64,000 nt of DNA from Burkholderiales bacterium (GCA_947487165.1 CANKWX010000002.1:57589-121588), one strand, 5' to 3'; positions 26,459 through 35,736 are shown, counted from the stretch's first letter. Notes: a model not told the origin generated them from the letters alone. Made by a program: numbers and translations.

Positions 26459-27949
26459 ATGCTGCCCAGAACCCGCCAAACCGCTCCCGTGTTGCGCCAC
26501 ATCGCCCCATTGATGCTGATCCTGGCTGGGGCCGTGCCCCTGGCAGTGAACGCCTCGGTGGTCTCGGACTGGAACAAGATCGCTCTGGCAGAGGTTCGAT
26601 TGGCCAAGCAAGGCCCACCGGTCGTTGCCCGGTCGCTGGCCATTGCCCACACCTGCATCTATGACGCCTGGGCCTCCTACAACAATAAGGCCCTGGGTGC
26701 GGTGGTGGGTGACACCCTGCGTCGGCCTGCCGCTGAGCGTAGCGCGGCCAACCGCAAAGAAGCCATCAGCTATGCGGCGTACGGCTGTCTGCGCAACCTG
26801 TTTCCCGCAGGCGAATTACGCCTGCGGACTGCCATGGCGACCATGGGTTACAACCCTGACAACCTGTCGACCGACACCAGCACACCGGCCGGCCTGGGCA
26901 ACAGCGTGGCGCTCGCGGTCATTGACAGCCGGCGCCATGACGGCTCCAACCAGTATGGTGACCTCGCGCCGGGTGCCTACAAAGACTACACAGGCTACGT
27001 GTCGCAAAACCCGCCACTGCCGTTTTGCACGCCGCAATTGCTGGTGTGCGCGCCTCTCATCATCAATGATGAATACAGTTGGCAAGCGCTCTACAACGAC
27101 ATGGGGACCCTGCAGACCTTTATTGCCCCCCACTGGGCGCGTGTGAAACCCTTTGCCCTCACGTCTGCAGATCAGTTGGATAACCTGCCCGGGTTGAAGG
27201 CCTTGCCATCCATTCAACGGGATAACCCGGCACGCTATCGAGCCAATGTCGATCTGATTCTGAAGTACAGCCGGGACCTGACGCCGGAGCGCAAGCTGAT
27301 CGTTGAATACTGGGCGGATGGCCCGGGTTCAGAGTTCCCGCCGGGGCACTGGGGCTTGTTTGCCCAATTCGTGTCCGAGCGCGATAACCACAGCATCGGC
27401 AAAGATGCCAAGATGTTTTTTGCCATGCACAACGCTTCCTTTGATGCAGGCATCGTGGCCTGGCACCTGAAACGCAAATTTGAAGGGGTCCGCCCGATCA
27501 CGGCGGTGCGCTTCTTAAAACAGGGGCAATCAATCGTGGCCTGGGGCGGCCCGGGCCGACCGGTGGAGGCCATTCAGGGCGAAAAATGGATGCCCTACAA
27601 CCCGGGCAGCAACCCGACGCCCGCTTTCCCGGGATATGTGTCGGGTCATTCGTCATTTTCTTCCGCGTCGGCCACCGTGTTGCAACTGTTCACCGGCAGC
27701 GACAAGTTCGGCTACCAAACCACCATCCCCGCCAATTTTGGTCGCGTTGAGCCGGGCGTGCCCGCGGTGCCGACGGTCATCGCCTACAAGCGATTCAGCG
27801 ACGCGGTCAACGACGCAGGACTGTCGCGCCTGTATGGCGGTATCCATTTCAAGGACGACAACACCGCCGGCCAGTTGATTGGCAATGCGGCGGGTCAACT
27901 GGCCTACGAAAAAGCCACAAAATTGTTCAACGGCAGCTCGGACGAATGA
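26459..27949 (+). CDS. Vanadium-dependent haloperoxidase-like protein
   Basis: A 496-residue protein from the ATG 26459 behind GGAGG, with an N-terminal signal peptide (to about NAS, residue 32). The PAP2/vanadium haloperoxidase active-site blocks are present in order: KRKFEGVRP (phosphate or vanadate-binding Lys/Arg), YVSGHSSFSSAS and SRLYGGIHFKDDN with the axial His. The enzyme could oxidise halides with peroxide or act as an acid phosphatase; sequence cannot separate these. It lies 96 bp after the AraC gene. Confidence 0.87.
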   Translation: MLPRTRQTAPVLRHIAPLMLILAGAVPLAVNASVVSDWNKIALAEVRLAKQGPPVVARSLAIAHTCIYDAWASYNNKALGAVVGDTLRRPAAERSAANRKEAISYAAYGCLRNLFPAGELRLRTAMATMGYNPDNLSTDTSTPAGLGNSVALAVIDSRRHDGSNQYGDLAPGAYKDYTGYVSQNPPLPFCTPQLLVCAPLIINDEYSWQALYNDMGTLQTFIAPHWARVKPFALTSADQLDNLPGLKALPSIQRDNPARYRANVDLILKYSRDLTPERKLIVEYWADGPGSEFPPGHWGLFAQFVSERDNHSIGKDAKMFFAMHNASFDAGIVAWHLKRKFEGVRPITAVRFLKQGQSIVAWGGPGRPVEAIQGEKWMPYNPGSNPTPAFPGYVSGHSSFSSASATVLQLFTGSDKFGYQTTIPANFGRVEPGVPAVPTVIAYKRFSDAVNDAGLSRLYGGIHFKDDNTAGQLIGNAAGQLAYEKATKLFNGSSDE

Positions 27950-28011
27950 GCCAAACCATGCCGCCGCAACGCGGCCGGCTTCCGTCACGACCATCCAAGA
28001 CACCCGATGCC

Positions 28012-28139
28012 CGGTCGTGTCGCAGGCGGTGTTGACAGACTGTCTGAAGGACTACCCTGAGGTTGCGTTCGACCTGCTCAGTCGGCTCATTCGACGAGCA
28101 AGGCTCGCCACGGACGCTGCCAAGGCCTCATCACTGTTG
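28012..28139 (+). pseudogene. Crp/Fnr-type regulator remnant
   Basis: A short plus-strand stretch translates to [24 protein letters not shown], the helix after the cyclic-nucleotide-binding barrel of Crp/Fnr regulators (dimerisation helix). Neither the barrel nor the helix-turn-helix is present around it. It is a decayed fragment. Confidence 0.45.
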
Positions 28140-28215
28140 ATCCAGAGACTCACAGCCCCGCCCGGCGGAAAGAGTCCGGTGGGCCGGCAAGGGCTGCACG
28201 AATACCGACCGCTTC

Positions 28216-28494
28216 GTGCGGTCTCCGACGCGGTGGCTGTGCTCGGTCAGGGCCGTTGCGTCTGCACTGTTACTGCGCGAGCTGTCGATCGCGGTCTGGC
28301 TGAGCCTGGCCTTCGGTCTGGTCGGCAAGACCTCGGCAGGTGTGATCATGACCGCGGCGCCGCCGATTGCCGGATGGCTTTATGACAGCAGCGGCGACCC
28401 TTAGGTTTCAGTGCAGTTCGCTGCCGGCTTGTTCACCGCCGCAGCGCTGGCAAACGCAGCTTTTCGCTTGATGAAGCGACGCTTCGGCGTGTGA
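28216..28494 (+). pseudogene. MFS transporter C-terminal remnant
   Basis: In one frame the last two helices of an MFS permease appear: a helix around GLVGKTSAGVI, PPIAGWLYDSSGDP, then after an in-frame TAG (28402-28404) a final helix FAAGLFTAAALANAAFRL and a stop. The upstream part of the gene is gone. Confidence 0.45.
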
Positions 28495-28715
28495 CCTTGC
28501 GGGTCAGGAAGCATCGGCTGCAATGCCAGCGTCGCGTCGCGCCGTGCCTTGCCGGCTAACACCGGGGCCGCGACCCGAGCAGAGTCGATCAGGCGCTGAA
28601 TGGCGAGGCGGCCCCGCCCGGGCGATCGATGCGATCAAGCGAATCGTTCAGCGCGCCGAATGATCAGCAGTGCCCTTCGCCCATGCATCGGTGGACGGGC
28701 GGCACCCAAAAATGC

Positions 28716-28739
28716 AAACGGCCCTCGAGAGGGCCGTTT
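28716..28739 (-). terminator. Hairpin terminator
   Basis: An 11-bp stem AAACGGCCCTC/GAGGGCCGTTT with a two-base loop. On the minus strand it is followed by GCATTTTTGGG. It lies 35 bp after the stop of the PEP-CTERM gene. Confidence 0.75.
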
Positions 28740-28774
28740 CCTACGCGGCGCGCGGTGCGCGCCGGACCTGACCG

Positions 28775-29608
28775 TCAGGCGGCCTTGCGCCGGCGGGCAG
28801 CAACCAAACCGGCTACGCCCAGACCCAACAGGGCCAGCGAGGCTGGCTCAGGGACCGTGCCAACCGACCCTTTCGGAACGGAAGCAAAGCGCAAGGTGCC
28901 CCCGGCGTACAACGATTCGAAAAATCCATCGCCGAAGAAGCTCACACTGCTGAAGAAGCCCGAACTGTCGATGGCGCCGATGAAGTTGGTGTATTCCTGG
29001 TAAGCCGACGGCCCTGGATTATCGTTGAAGCTCAATGCGTTGGCGGGCAGCGTGGCGGCGCCGCCGTCGAAGGAGATCCACAGGCCGGAACCAGTGGCCG
29101 GGACGCCATAAGCACTCTGGACGCTACCGGGGCGAACATGCCATTCGCAACAGGTTCCCCAGTCGCCAATTTCGAGACCGAAGGCGTTGACCGGCGACGA
29201 GAATGTGAAGGTCAGGCCGGCGTCATTGAAGCCAGGGATCGGCGGGCTGCCCAGGTTAGTGCTGCCGGCGTCCGGGGCGATGTCCCAGAGCGCGTTGAAA
29301 ATAGCGCCGACTCCAGATCCGCCGTTTCCAGATCCGAAACCCGGTTCGCTGGGAACAGCTGCAGCGCCACTGATCGGCCGGGTGACGGTGACGGTTGCAG
29401 GATTACCGTTATTGTCGATGTAGTTATAAACGGACTGGCCCAAAACCGCCGGCACCGTGCTCACGGAGGAACCAGTTCCGGTGATGATGCTGTCAAAAGG
29501 GCCGAGGTTGTTAACAGGGAGATTGAAGATCACCGGCGCAGCCATGGCGCCGGTGGCGGATAAGACACTTACTGCCAAGAAAGCGGCCGAGAACACGATT
29601 TTCTTCAT
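28775..29608 (-). CDS. PEP-CTERM sorting-domain protein
   Basis: A 277-residue exported protein beginning MKKIVFSAAFLAV with a signal peptide cleaved near AMAA. The C-terminus has the sorting tripartite tail VPEPASLALLGLGVAGLVAARRRKAA. The middle is beta-rich and Gly/Ser/Asn-rich, with no catalytic motif. Such proteins are processed by exosortase and often end up in the extracellular matrix. A frame extending upstream to 29647 is open but lacks a better start. Confidence 0.9.
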   Translation of the reverse strand: MKKIVFSAAFLAVSVLSATGAMAAPVIFNLPVNNLGPFDSIITGTGSSVSTVPAVLGQSVYNYIDNNGNPATVTVTRPISGAAAVPSEPGFGSGNGGSGVGAIFNALWDIAPDAGSTNLGSPPIPGFNDAGLTFTFSSPVNAFGLEIGDWGTCCEWHVRPGSVQSAYGVPATGSGLWISFDGGAATLPANALSFNDNPGPSAYQEYTNFIGAIDSSGFFSSVSFFGDGFFESLYAGGTLRFASVPKGSVGTVPEPASLALLGLGVAGLVAARRRKAA

Positions 29609-30182
29609 GATGCATTCTTTTGGAGAAAGGGAAACGAGCGTACGCAAACCTGCAATGGATTGGACGACCTGAGAGCCGGGCTGTTGACCCTGACAGACAA
29701 CTGCTTTGTCTGGTTCGTAACCTCACCTGCTAACTTCAAAGCGCTGAGCAACTCCAAGCTTGTTCCCCCAGCACAAGAAATCAGACTTAGCCAAGAACTG
29801 CTCACAAGCGTTGTTAGGCAAGAAACTGGCCAAACGTGTCAAATGTAAAAAAATCAGACACTTAACCATCAATCCCTCAGCTCACACCTCGACTTGTGTA
29901 AAGCCAGCCGACACGTTTCACTCGGGCAGGCAGTCGGCTACGGTAAAGGTCGCTCGAAAATCGCTGCCATCAATAGGCGCGAAATCGCTTTTTGATGACC
30001 ACAGACTCGAAGTCTTAGGCGCAATGACGCCTGGCCATTTCTCGACACAGAGGGGCCTAAGGACTAAGGATCAGCGGACTGATCGGATACCGACGCAGAT
30101 CGGCCACAGGCAACCTGGCGCCGACCTGCGTGAAGGGCTGTCAACGACCCGAAGCAGTCGCCCAAGGAGCGTCAGGGCGTGG
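29609..30182. other. Intergenic region
   Basis: A 574-bp AT-richer stretch upstream of the PEP-CTERM gene, ending at the target site of the mobile unit. Several short frames are open but none has recognisable sequence. It presumably holds the PEP-CTERM promoter. Nothing else is identified. Confidence 0.5.
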
Positions 30183-30190
30183 AGTTCTGC
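30183..30190. repeat. Target-site duplication, left copy
   Basis: AGTTCTGC directly abuts the left terminal repeat at 30191 and recurs exactly outside the right end at 37391-37398. Eight base pairs is the known target duplication length of IS66-family elements. Confidence 0.85.
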
Positions 30191-30209
30191 GTAACCGCAC
30201 GGCAAAGTC
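30191..30209 (+). repeat. Left IS66-type terminal inverted repeat
   Basis: GTAACCGCACGGCAAAGTC, matching the IS66 end pattern GTAAGCG..CGG.AAA. It pairs with 37372-37390 in inverse orientation. Confidence 0.75.
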
Positions 30210-30241
30210 ATCTTGAATGAAGCACATGAGGTAAGGAGCAT

Positions 30242-30269
30242 CGTGTCCAAGTAACTTCAGATGGACACG
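30242..30269. promoter_or_regulatory. Palindrome upstream of left tnpA
   Basis: CGTGTCCA and TGGACACG separated by 12 bp, 51 bp inside the left end and reaching the tnpA start codon. The same palindrome with the same spacing lies at 37312-37339. It could be an operator or a transposase subterminal site. Confidence 0.6.
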
Positions 30270-30652
30270 TGCACGCTACGGAGACGGACCTGCGTGACGG
30301 CCGGTACCGCCGGCGAAGACACAGCGAGGAGTTCAAGGCCCAGGTCGTTGCCGAAAGCGGGTGGGCGGGCGTGTCGGTGGCTGCGATCGCGCTGCCTTAC
30401 GGGATCAATGCGAATCTGCAGCGGCGCTGGGTCGTGCAGGCCGAGGCGACCGGCGACGAATCGCCGCGCGATACATCGCACTCGAGCACCGTGCTCGTGG
30501 CGTTCGTGCCGGTAGCGATCGCGGCTCACGACGAGAAGTGGCCCTGTGACATCGAGGTCGAGATCAGACGTGGGCCGATGCAGATGAAGGTGATCTGGCC
30601 GATGGCGGCGTCTGCAGACTGCGGCGCCTGGTTGCGCGAGCTGTTGAGGTGA
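30269..30652 (+). CDS. tnpA: IS66-family TnpA (left element)
   Basis: A 127-residue accessory protein of IS66 elements. An N-terminal helix-turn-helix (RHSEEFKAQVVAES...VSVAAIALPYGINANLQRRWV) is followed by the TnpA tail DIEVEIRRGPMQMKVIWP. The start is GTG at 30269. It overlaps the tnpB start by 4 bp, the normal IS66 order. Function in transposition is accessory and poorly known. Confidence 0.85.
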   Translation: MHATETDLRDGRYRRRRHSEEFKAQVVAESGWAGVSVAAIALPYGINANLQRRWVVQAEATGDESPRDTSHSSTVLVAFVPVAIAAHDEKWPCDIEVEIRRGPMQMKVIWPMAASADCGAWLRELLR

Positions 30653-30849
30653 TCCGCATCGACGCCTTGTGGCTGGCCGTCGAGCCGCTGGACACAGCGC
30701 GCAGCCGCCACCCCGGCTGCAGCGCTTGTGCGCCAGCCCATGGCGCGCGCCTCGGATGGCGCGCGCTCCTCAGTCTGCGGCGAACGCGTGGCCCGCCTCG
30801 CTCGCCCGCCCCCTGGGCGGCGGCAGCGGATCCAACCCCAGGTGGGTGA
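30649..30849 (+). pseudogene. tnpB: IS66 TnpB, truncated
   Basis: Only the first ~15 codons (MIRIDALWLAVEPLD) are TnpB-like. After about base 30695 the frame continues into unrelated sequence next to the IS91 remnant and stops. The rest of tnpB and all of tnpC are missing from this end. Confidence 0.7.
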
Positions 30850-31313
30850 GGATCTTCCCGATCGCTGCCCGCTCCAGGATCGCCGCGATGATCTTCAGCT
30901 CCCCGGCGCCGCAGCTCGGGCAGCGCCGCATGTCGATCTCGAACACGCGCTTGAGCAACCGCGCCCAGCCGATGTGCTGCGCCCGGGCCCGCACCGGCTC
31001 CGCCTGTTCGCACTCGGCGGGCGCCGCTACGCCGGTGGCCACGTGCGCCCGAGCAGCCGGCCCCTGCGGCACCACTCGCGCCCGAAACTTCGTGTTGGGC
31101 GCCAGCATCCCGTGATACCGGATCAGGTGCAGTCTCGGCCGCGGCACCAGTGCTGCCAGCCGCTGCATGAACTCCAGTGGACTCAGCACCAGGTGCGTCG
31201 TTCCGTCTTGCCACGGCGTCTTCAACTCCAGCTGCACCTGCCTTGCCGCGTTGACCTGGATGCGCTCGTCCGACAGCGCCGGCCGCGTGATGTAGCGGCA
31301 CAGCGACCCGGCC
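30770..31313 (-). pseudogene. IS91-family transposase remnant (3' part)
   Basis: About 180 codons of the C-terminal half of an IS91-type transposase. Recognisable are LCRYITRPALSDERI, WQDGTTHLVLSPLEFMQRLAALVPRPRLHLIRYHG with the conserved HLIRYHG stretch, and a C-terminal CPSCG zinc-like motif. The catalytic HUH/Tyr part upstream is lost where it meets the photolyase fragment. Confidence 0.8.
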
Positions 31314-31326
31314 ACGGCGGAGGCCG

Positions 31327-31629
31327 CATGTCGTCCAGCACCCCTTCGCCGAGATGCCGCCACGCATGGCGGAAGACCTCGCGCCAGCCGAACTCGAAGG
31401 CGAGCTTGTGCGAGACCGGCACGTGGTGCCGCGTGCGGATCGCGGCCAGCGCGTCCGGCACATCAAGCAGACCGTGCGCCAGGTGTGGGGACAGGCGCGT
31501 GACGGCGCCGTCCAGGGGGTTGCAGGTGCGTGCGTAAGCGGCGGGGTCGACCGCGTCGAGGCGGGCACGGACGGCTTCGGGCGTCGGCTCGAAGCTGCTC
31601 CCGAACAAAGGCGGGGGATCGGCGGACAT
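31327..31629 (-). pseudogene. Photolyase-like FAD-domain protein, truncated
   Basis: The start is the ATG of MSADPPPLFG. About 100 codons match the small FAD-binding photolyase-like proteins: YARTCNPLDGAVTRLSPHLAHGLL, HKLAFEFGWREVFRHAWRHLG and DDMRPPPWPG. Directly after PPPWPG the homology ends and IS91 sequence begins, so insertion of the IS91 element removed the 3' two-thirds. Confidence 0.75.
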
Positions 31630-31719
31630 GCGTTCAGCGTAGTCCGCCGAGCCGGTCGGCGCCACGAAGCCCCCCGACGCGCGGCCCTGCCGCGCCCGCG
31701 CGTCGGCCGTGCGCGCGCC

Positions 31720-32544
31720 TCAGGCGTGCCCGAGACGCCGTGCCGCGCGGCGACGGGATGCCGCGCCCGCAGCGCCGAGACCCGCGAGCAGGATGATCCA
31801 CTCCGCCGGCTCGGGCACCGGCGTCAGCATCACGCTGTCGACCGCGACCGCCGACGTGACCGAGAAGTCGCCGACGTCGACCACGCCGAAGCCGATCTGC
31901 ACCGTGCCGCTGCGGGTGAAGACGACTTCGCCCGACTGCCAGCCGGGCGGGGTCCAGAACAGGGTCTCGGGCACGGTGCCCCCGTTGGGCACCACCGGCT
32001 GCAGCGTGGTCGCGACCTCCGCGCCCCCGAGCCGGATCACCGTGCCGTCGATCGCAGCGAACGCATAGTCGGCGCCGGCGTCTTCCAGCGTCAGGAACTG
32101 CCAGTTGAAGTTCAGGCGGTCGCCAGCCGAGACGCTCAGGAGGCGGGTGAAGCCGGAGCCTTCGTACGCGCTCACGACCGGGGGATTCGGGTCGAGCGCG
32201 CCGGGCGCCAGCCCGAAGGCCGTCTCGAGGAGCAGGCCGGCGGCGACTGGCTCGACACCGGTCATGTTTGTGCCGCCCGCCGCGAAGGGCAGGTCGTCTT
32301 CGAAGGCGGCGGCGGCCGTCGTGGCGAGGACGCCGCCGGAGGCGTAGTACGTCAGAGCCGGCGCGTACCAGGCATTGGAGGGATTCTGCGACGCCGGGCG
32401 GCCGGCGTCGCCGATGAAGGTCCAGCCCGATGCAGGGCCGAAGTCGAGCGTGGTCTGCGCCCCCGCGGTGGAGGCTGCGGTCCCGAGCGCGACCGTGGTC
32501 GCGACAGCGGCGAATGCGTGGGCGAGGGAGAAGCGGGTAGTCAT
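31720..32544 (-). CDS. PEP-CTERM protein (cargo)
   Basis: A 274-residue exported protein starting at ATG 32544 (MTTRFSLAHAF; an in-frame GTG lies 12 bp upstream). The signal peptide ends near AGAQ. The C-terminal tail VPEPAEWIILLAGLGAAGAASRRR is a PEP-CTERM signal. The body is a beta-rich domain without recognised catalytic residues. It directly follows the nuclease gene (9 bp), so the two are likely co-transcribed. Codon use looks more GC-rich than the host genes. Confidence 0.88.
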   Translation of the reverse strand: MTTRFSLAHAFAAVATTVALGTAASTAGAQTTLDFGPASGWTFIGDAGRPASQNPSNAWYAPALTYYASGGVLATTAAAAFEDDLPFAAGGTNMTGVEPVAAGLLLETAFGLAPGALDPNPPVVSAYEGSGFTRLLSVSAGDRLNFNWQFLTLEDAGADYAFAAIDGTVIRLGGAEVATTLQPVVPNGGTVPETLFWTPPGWQSGEVVFTRSGTVQIGFGVVDVGDFSVTSAVAVDSVMLTPVPEPAEWIILLAGLGAAGAASRRRAARRLGHA

Positions 32545-32552
32545 CGGTCGTC

Positions 32553-35500
32553 TCACTGGAGGATGTAGTCGCGGGCCGGCACGATCTGCGCAGGCGTGAG
32601 GTTGCGCAGCAGCACCAGCGGTCGGGCCACGGCCGGACCGGCACTGCCGTCCGCATCGATCAAAAGCAGCGTCCCGGCGGCGACCCCATTGAGTCGGACC
32701 ACACCCGCCTGGAGCGCGCTGGTCGGATCGACGCCGATCGACGCGAGCAGCGCCGACAGGTCGATGCTGTCGACGCCCGGCGTGAAGTCGGTGATCGTGT
32801 CCTGGCCGTCGCGCAGGCTGGCGTAAACGAACACGTCGCGTCCGGCGCCACCGGTGATCGTGTCGGCGCCGGGGCCGCCCGCGATCCGGTCGTCACCCGG
32901 GGTGCCGGTGATCGTGTCGCGCCCGCTCGTGCCGTCGATCTCGCGGATCAGCGACAGACCGACGACGACCGGGTCATGGTCGGACGACCGGTACGGCGTC
33001 GCCGAGTACAGGCTCGTGACCTGCGAGCTCGACTTGAACTCGACGTTGTAGTCGAGGACCGAAGGCTCGTCGGTATTGATGGGCCAGTGCAACGCGCCGA
33101 CGACCGCGCTCGACGCGGACGGCGTGCTGAGCGCGTAGTCGAGCGTGCCGAGCAGGCCGTCGAAGGTGTAGCTGTACGCCTGCGGCTCGAAGCGCAGGGC
33201 GAGGTTCTCGAAGCCGCCGTCCTCGAGCTCGACGATCGGATCCTCCTTTGCGTAGCTGTTCAGGTCGCCGACCACCAGCACCCTGTCGGTACCGAAGGCG
33301 GTCTGCACCGTCTGCGAGACGAACTGCTTGAGCCGGCGCGCCTGCAGCACGCGCCGATCGTTCCAGCAGCCCTGCCCATCGCCCAGGTCCGCATCGACAC
33401 CGCTCGCGCCGGAGCAGCTCTTCGACTTCAGGTGGTTGACCACCAGCGCGAAGCGCTCGCCGTTCGGCAGCGCGAAGCCCTGCGCAAGCGTCGGACGATT
33501 GTTGATCGTGTCGGTATCCGAGATCGCCGAGCCGACCGGACTCACGCGCGCCGGCTTGTGGATCATCGCGACCTGGATCGCGTCGGTTCCCATGTTCGCG
33601 GGCAGCACGATTGACGCGTAGGTCGTCGAGCCGATCGCTGCATTGAGCGCCGCCACCAGCTGGTCGACCGCGACCTGGCCGTTGCGCTGGATCTCCATCA
33701 GCCCGACGACGTCGGCGTCGATCGCCCTGAGCGCGGCGACGATCTTGTCGCGCTGGCGGACCAGCTCGGCGGCGGTGTCGGCGCCGCGGCAGTCGGTGCG
33801 GGTCAGCGACGGCAGGCACTGCCCGCCGGACTGGTCGATCGTGCTGAAGTAGTTCAGCACGTTGAAGGCCGCGACCTTCACGTTGCCGCCGACCACCGGA
33901 GGCGTGGCGGTGCGCGGGTTGGCTCGGACGAAAACCGGCGCGACGGTCGGGTTGATCTTGTAGTCGCGCGGGCCCGCCGAGTCGGAGGTGACCAGCCCGT
34001 GGTCGATCACGCCGGTGAGGTTCGTGACCGTATCGCCTGCACGCATCGTGCCGTCGGCCGCCAGGTAGGGCACCGGGTCCGGGTTCTGGTTGCTCGAGCC
34101 GTCGTCGAGGACGATGGCGCGCCGCGCGTTCTCGGCGGCGAGTGCGATCGCGTCCGCCGAGCCCGCCCGGTGCAGCTGCGTCGGCTGGAAGAGCCGACCG
34201 TCCGAGCTCAGCGTCGCCTGGCCGTAGCGGCCGAGGAAGTAGTTCTGCGCAACCGTCATCGTCGAGACGATCCGCACCAGCATCCCTTCGTAACGCTCGA
34301 GCTCCCCTTCGAACGACTCGGGCAGCGTGATGTCGACCGGACCGATCGCCACGCCCGAAGACTGCACGACGATCCCGGTCGGAGAGGTCAGCTCGGTCAG
34401 CGTGTTGAACTCGGTCACCGTGCCCGTCAGGCGGAGCTGGTTGCCGACCACCGCCTGCGACGGCACCGGGGAGCCGCTGAACACGAACAGGCCTTCGGAG
34501 GTCGCGGGGTCCGAGTCGGGCGTGGGGTCCTGGATGAAGAAGCCGCTGTTCGTCACGAGCGTGACGACCCCTTCGGTCGTCACCGTCTGGCCGGTGAGCG
34601 GCGAGGCCGCGCCCGCGCCCTGGATCGCATGGATGCGCGTCACCGAGACGCCGCTTACCGTCACCGCGACCGTGCACGACGCGGTTTGTGACGCGTCGTT
34701 GCCGAAGGTCACGCCGAAGGTGTAGCTGCCGGCCGCGAGGGACGCCGGCAGGTCGAGCGTCACATTCAACGAGCCGCCCACCGTGGTCGAGGGGACCAGG
34801 GACGACAACGAGAACGACGGCGACGGGTTGGTCGCGACCGCCGTGGTGACGACGCTGTCGGCATCGGTGGCCGACAGCAGCAGGCTCGAGGCCGTGCCCG
34901 CTTCGATCGACACCGCCGGGCAGCTCGGCACGATCGGCGCATTCGCGAAGGTGCACGACGACAGCGCGGTCGCGGTGTTGCGCGGCGTCGGCGTCACCGC
35001 CTGGAAGTCGGTCTGGTTGTTGTCGGCGTCGACGCACGAGGACACGCGGCGCACCGACAGCGCACCGGAGGCTGCGGGGGCCGCGGCGCCCTCGGCGTTG
35101 TTCGCCGTGCCGTAACTGACCCGGTCGATCACGGACGCGAGTTGCGCAGACGTGCAGACCGTGCTGCCGCAGCCTAGCGCCGCCGTGCCGTCGACGAGCG
35201 CGACTTTGCCGTTCGTGCCCGACAGGTCGGTGCTGCCGGTATGGTCGGCCGCTGGCAGCGCAGCCGCGCCGGTTTGCGTCCCGGAGAACAGCCGGACCAG
35301 GAAGTACTGGCCCGGCTGCACCGTGACCGACGGCAGCGTGACGATCAGCGACGCTGTCGAACCGTAGTTGCCGGTCGCCGAACCGTACTGGAGGGACTTG
35401 CCCGACAGCGAGACCGCCGAGGCGCCACCGTTGAACAGCTCGACGAAGTCGTTCCGGTAGACCGCGCCGGAGTTACTGCTGCCGCCGTAGACCTGGCTGA

Positions 35501-35612
35501 TCACCAGCCCGGAAGTCGATGCATGGCCGGTCAGCGCGTGCGTGAGGAGCACGCAGGCGGCGAGCACCTGCAATCCGGAGTAGATCAGGTTTCCGAAAAA
35601 AGACCGGGGCAT
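32553..35612 (-). CDS. ExeM/NucH-type secreted nuclease with RTX tail
   Basis: A 1019-residue protein from ATG 35612 (MPRSFFGNLIYSG). A signal peptide is followed by a lamin-tail domain (residues ~33-150, VISQVYGGSSNSGAVYRNDFVEL), a beta-sandwich, an OB-like segment (TVTTEGVVTLVTNSGFFIQDP), and an endonuclease/exonuclease/phosphatase domain with FNVLNYF, GDLNSYAKEDP and SDHDPVVVGL. The C-terminus carries calcium-binding RTX repeats (GDDRIAGGPGADTITGGAGRD) and ends DYILQ. Relatives are extracellular nucleases (ExeM, NucH) that degrade DNA in biofilms. The longer open frame upstream of 35612 has no start signal. Confidence 0.9.
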   Translation of the reverse strand: MPRSFFGNLIYSGLQVLAACVLLTHALTGHASTSGLVISQVYGGSSNSGAVYRNDFVELFNGGASAVSLSGKSLQYGSATGNYGSTASLIVTLPSVTVQPGQYFLVRLFSGTQTGAAALPAADHTGSTDLSGTNGKVALVDGTAALGCGSTVCTSAQLASVIDRVSYGTANNAEGAAAPAASGALSVRRVSSCVDADNNQTDFQAVTPTPRNTATALSSCTFANAPIVPSCPAVSIEAGTASSLLLSATDADSVVTTAVATNPSPSFSLSSLVPSTTVGGSLNVTLDLPASLAAGSYTFGVTFGNDASQTASCTVAVTVSGVSVTRIHAIQGAGAASPLTGQTVTTEGVVTLVTNSGFFIQDPTPDSDPATSEGLFVFSGSPVPSQAVVGNQLRLTGTVTEFNTLTELTSPTGIVVQSSGVAIGPVDITLPESFEGELERYEGMLVRIVSTMTVAQNYFLGRYGQATLSSDGRLFQPTQLHRAGSADAIALAAENARRAIVLDDGSSNQNPDPVPYLAADGTMRAGDTVTNLTGVIDHGLVTSDSAGPRDYKINPTVAPVFVRANPRTATPPVVGGNVKVAAFNVLNYFSTIDQSGGQCLPSLTRTDCRGADTAAELVRQRDKIVAALRAIDADVVGLMEIQRNGQVAVDQLVAALNAAIGSTTYASIVLPANMGTDAIQVAMIHKPARVSPVGSAISDTDTINNRPTLAQGFALPNGERFALVVNHLKSKSCSGASGVDADLGDGQGCWNDRRVLQARRLKQFVSQTVQTAFGTDRVLVVGDLNSYAKEDPIVELEDGGFENLALRFEPQAYSYTFDGLLGTLDYALSTPSASSAVVGALHWPINTDEPSVLDYNVEFKSSSQVTSLYSATPYRSSDHDPVVVGLSLIREIDGTSGRDTITGTPGDDRIAGGPGADTITGGAGRDVFVYASLRDGQDTITDFTPGVDSIDLSALLASIGVDPTSALQAGVVRLNGVAAGTLLLIDADGSAGPAVARPLVLLRNLTPAQIVPARDYILQ

Positions 35613-35616
35613 GGTG

Positions 35617-35736
35617 TCACTCCTCGTCGGCGTTGAGGGAGGTGAACATGAGATCGCCGGCCGACTGGGCGTGGGCAGACGACACGGCGGCGAGCGGCCC
35701 CGCGGCGATGGCGAACGGGCGGAAGCGGGTGGACAT
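35617..35736 (-). CDS. Short signal-peptide ORF before the nuclease
   Basis: A 39-residue frame from ATG 35736 starts MSTRFRPFAIAAGPLAA, a good signal peptide, and ends SAGDLMFTSLNADEE at a TGA four bases before the nuclease ATG. The last 12 residues resemble the beginning of mature secreted proteins (GDLMFTSFNAD), so this is either the stump of a truncated protein or a leader peptide coupled to the nuclease. Confidence 0.4.
   Translation of the reverse strand: MSTRFRPFAIAAGPLAAVSSAHAQSAGDLMFTSLNADEE

Noticed and set aside
32974..35037. 687-codon frame on the minus strand in another phase
   Set aside because: A shadow of the nuclease gene; Arg/Ala-rich with no domain.
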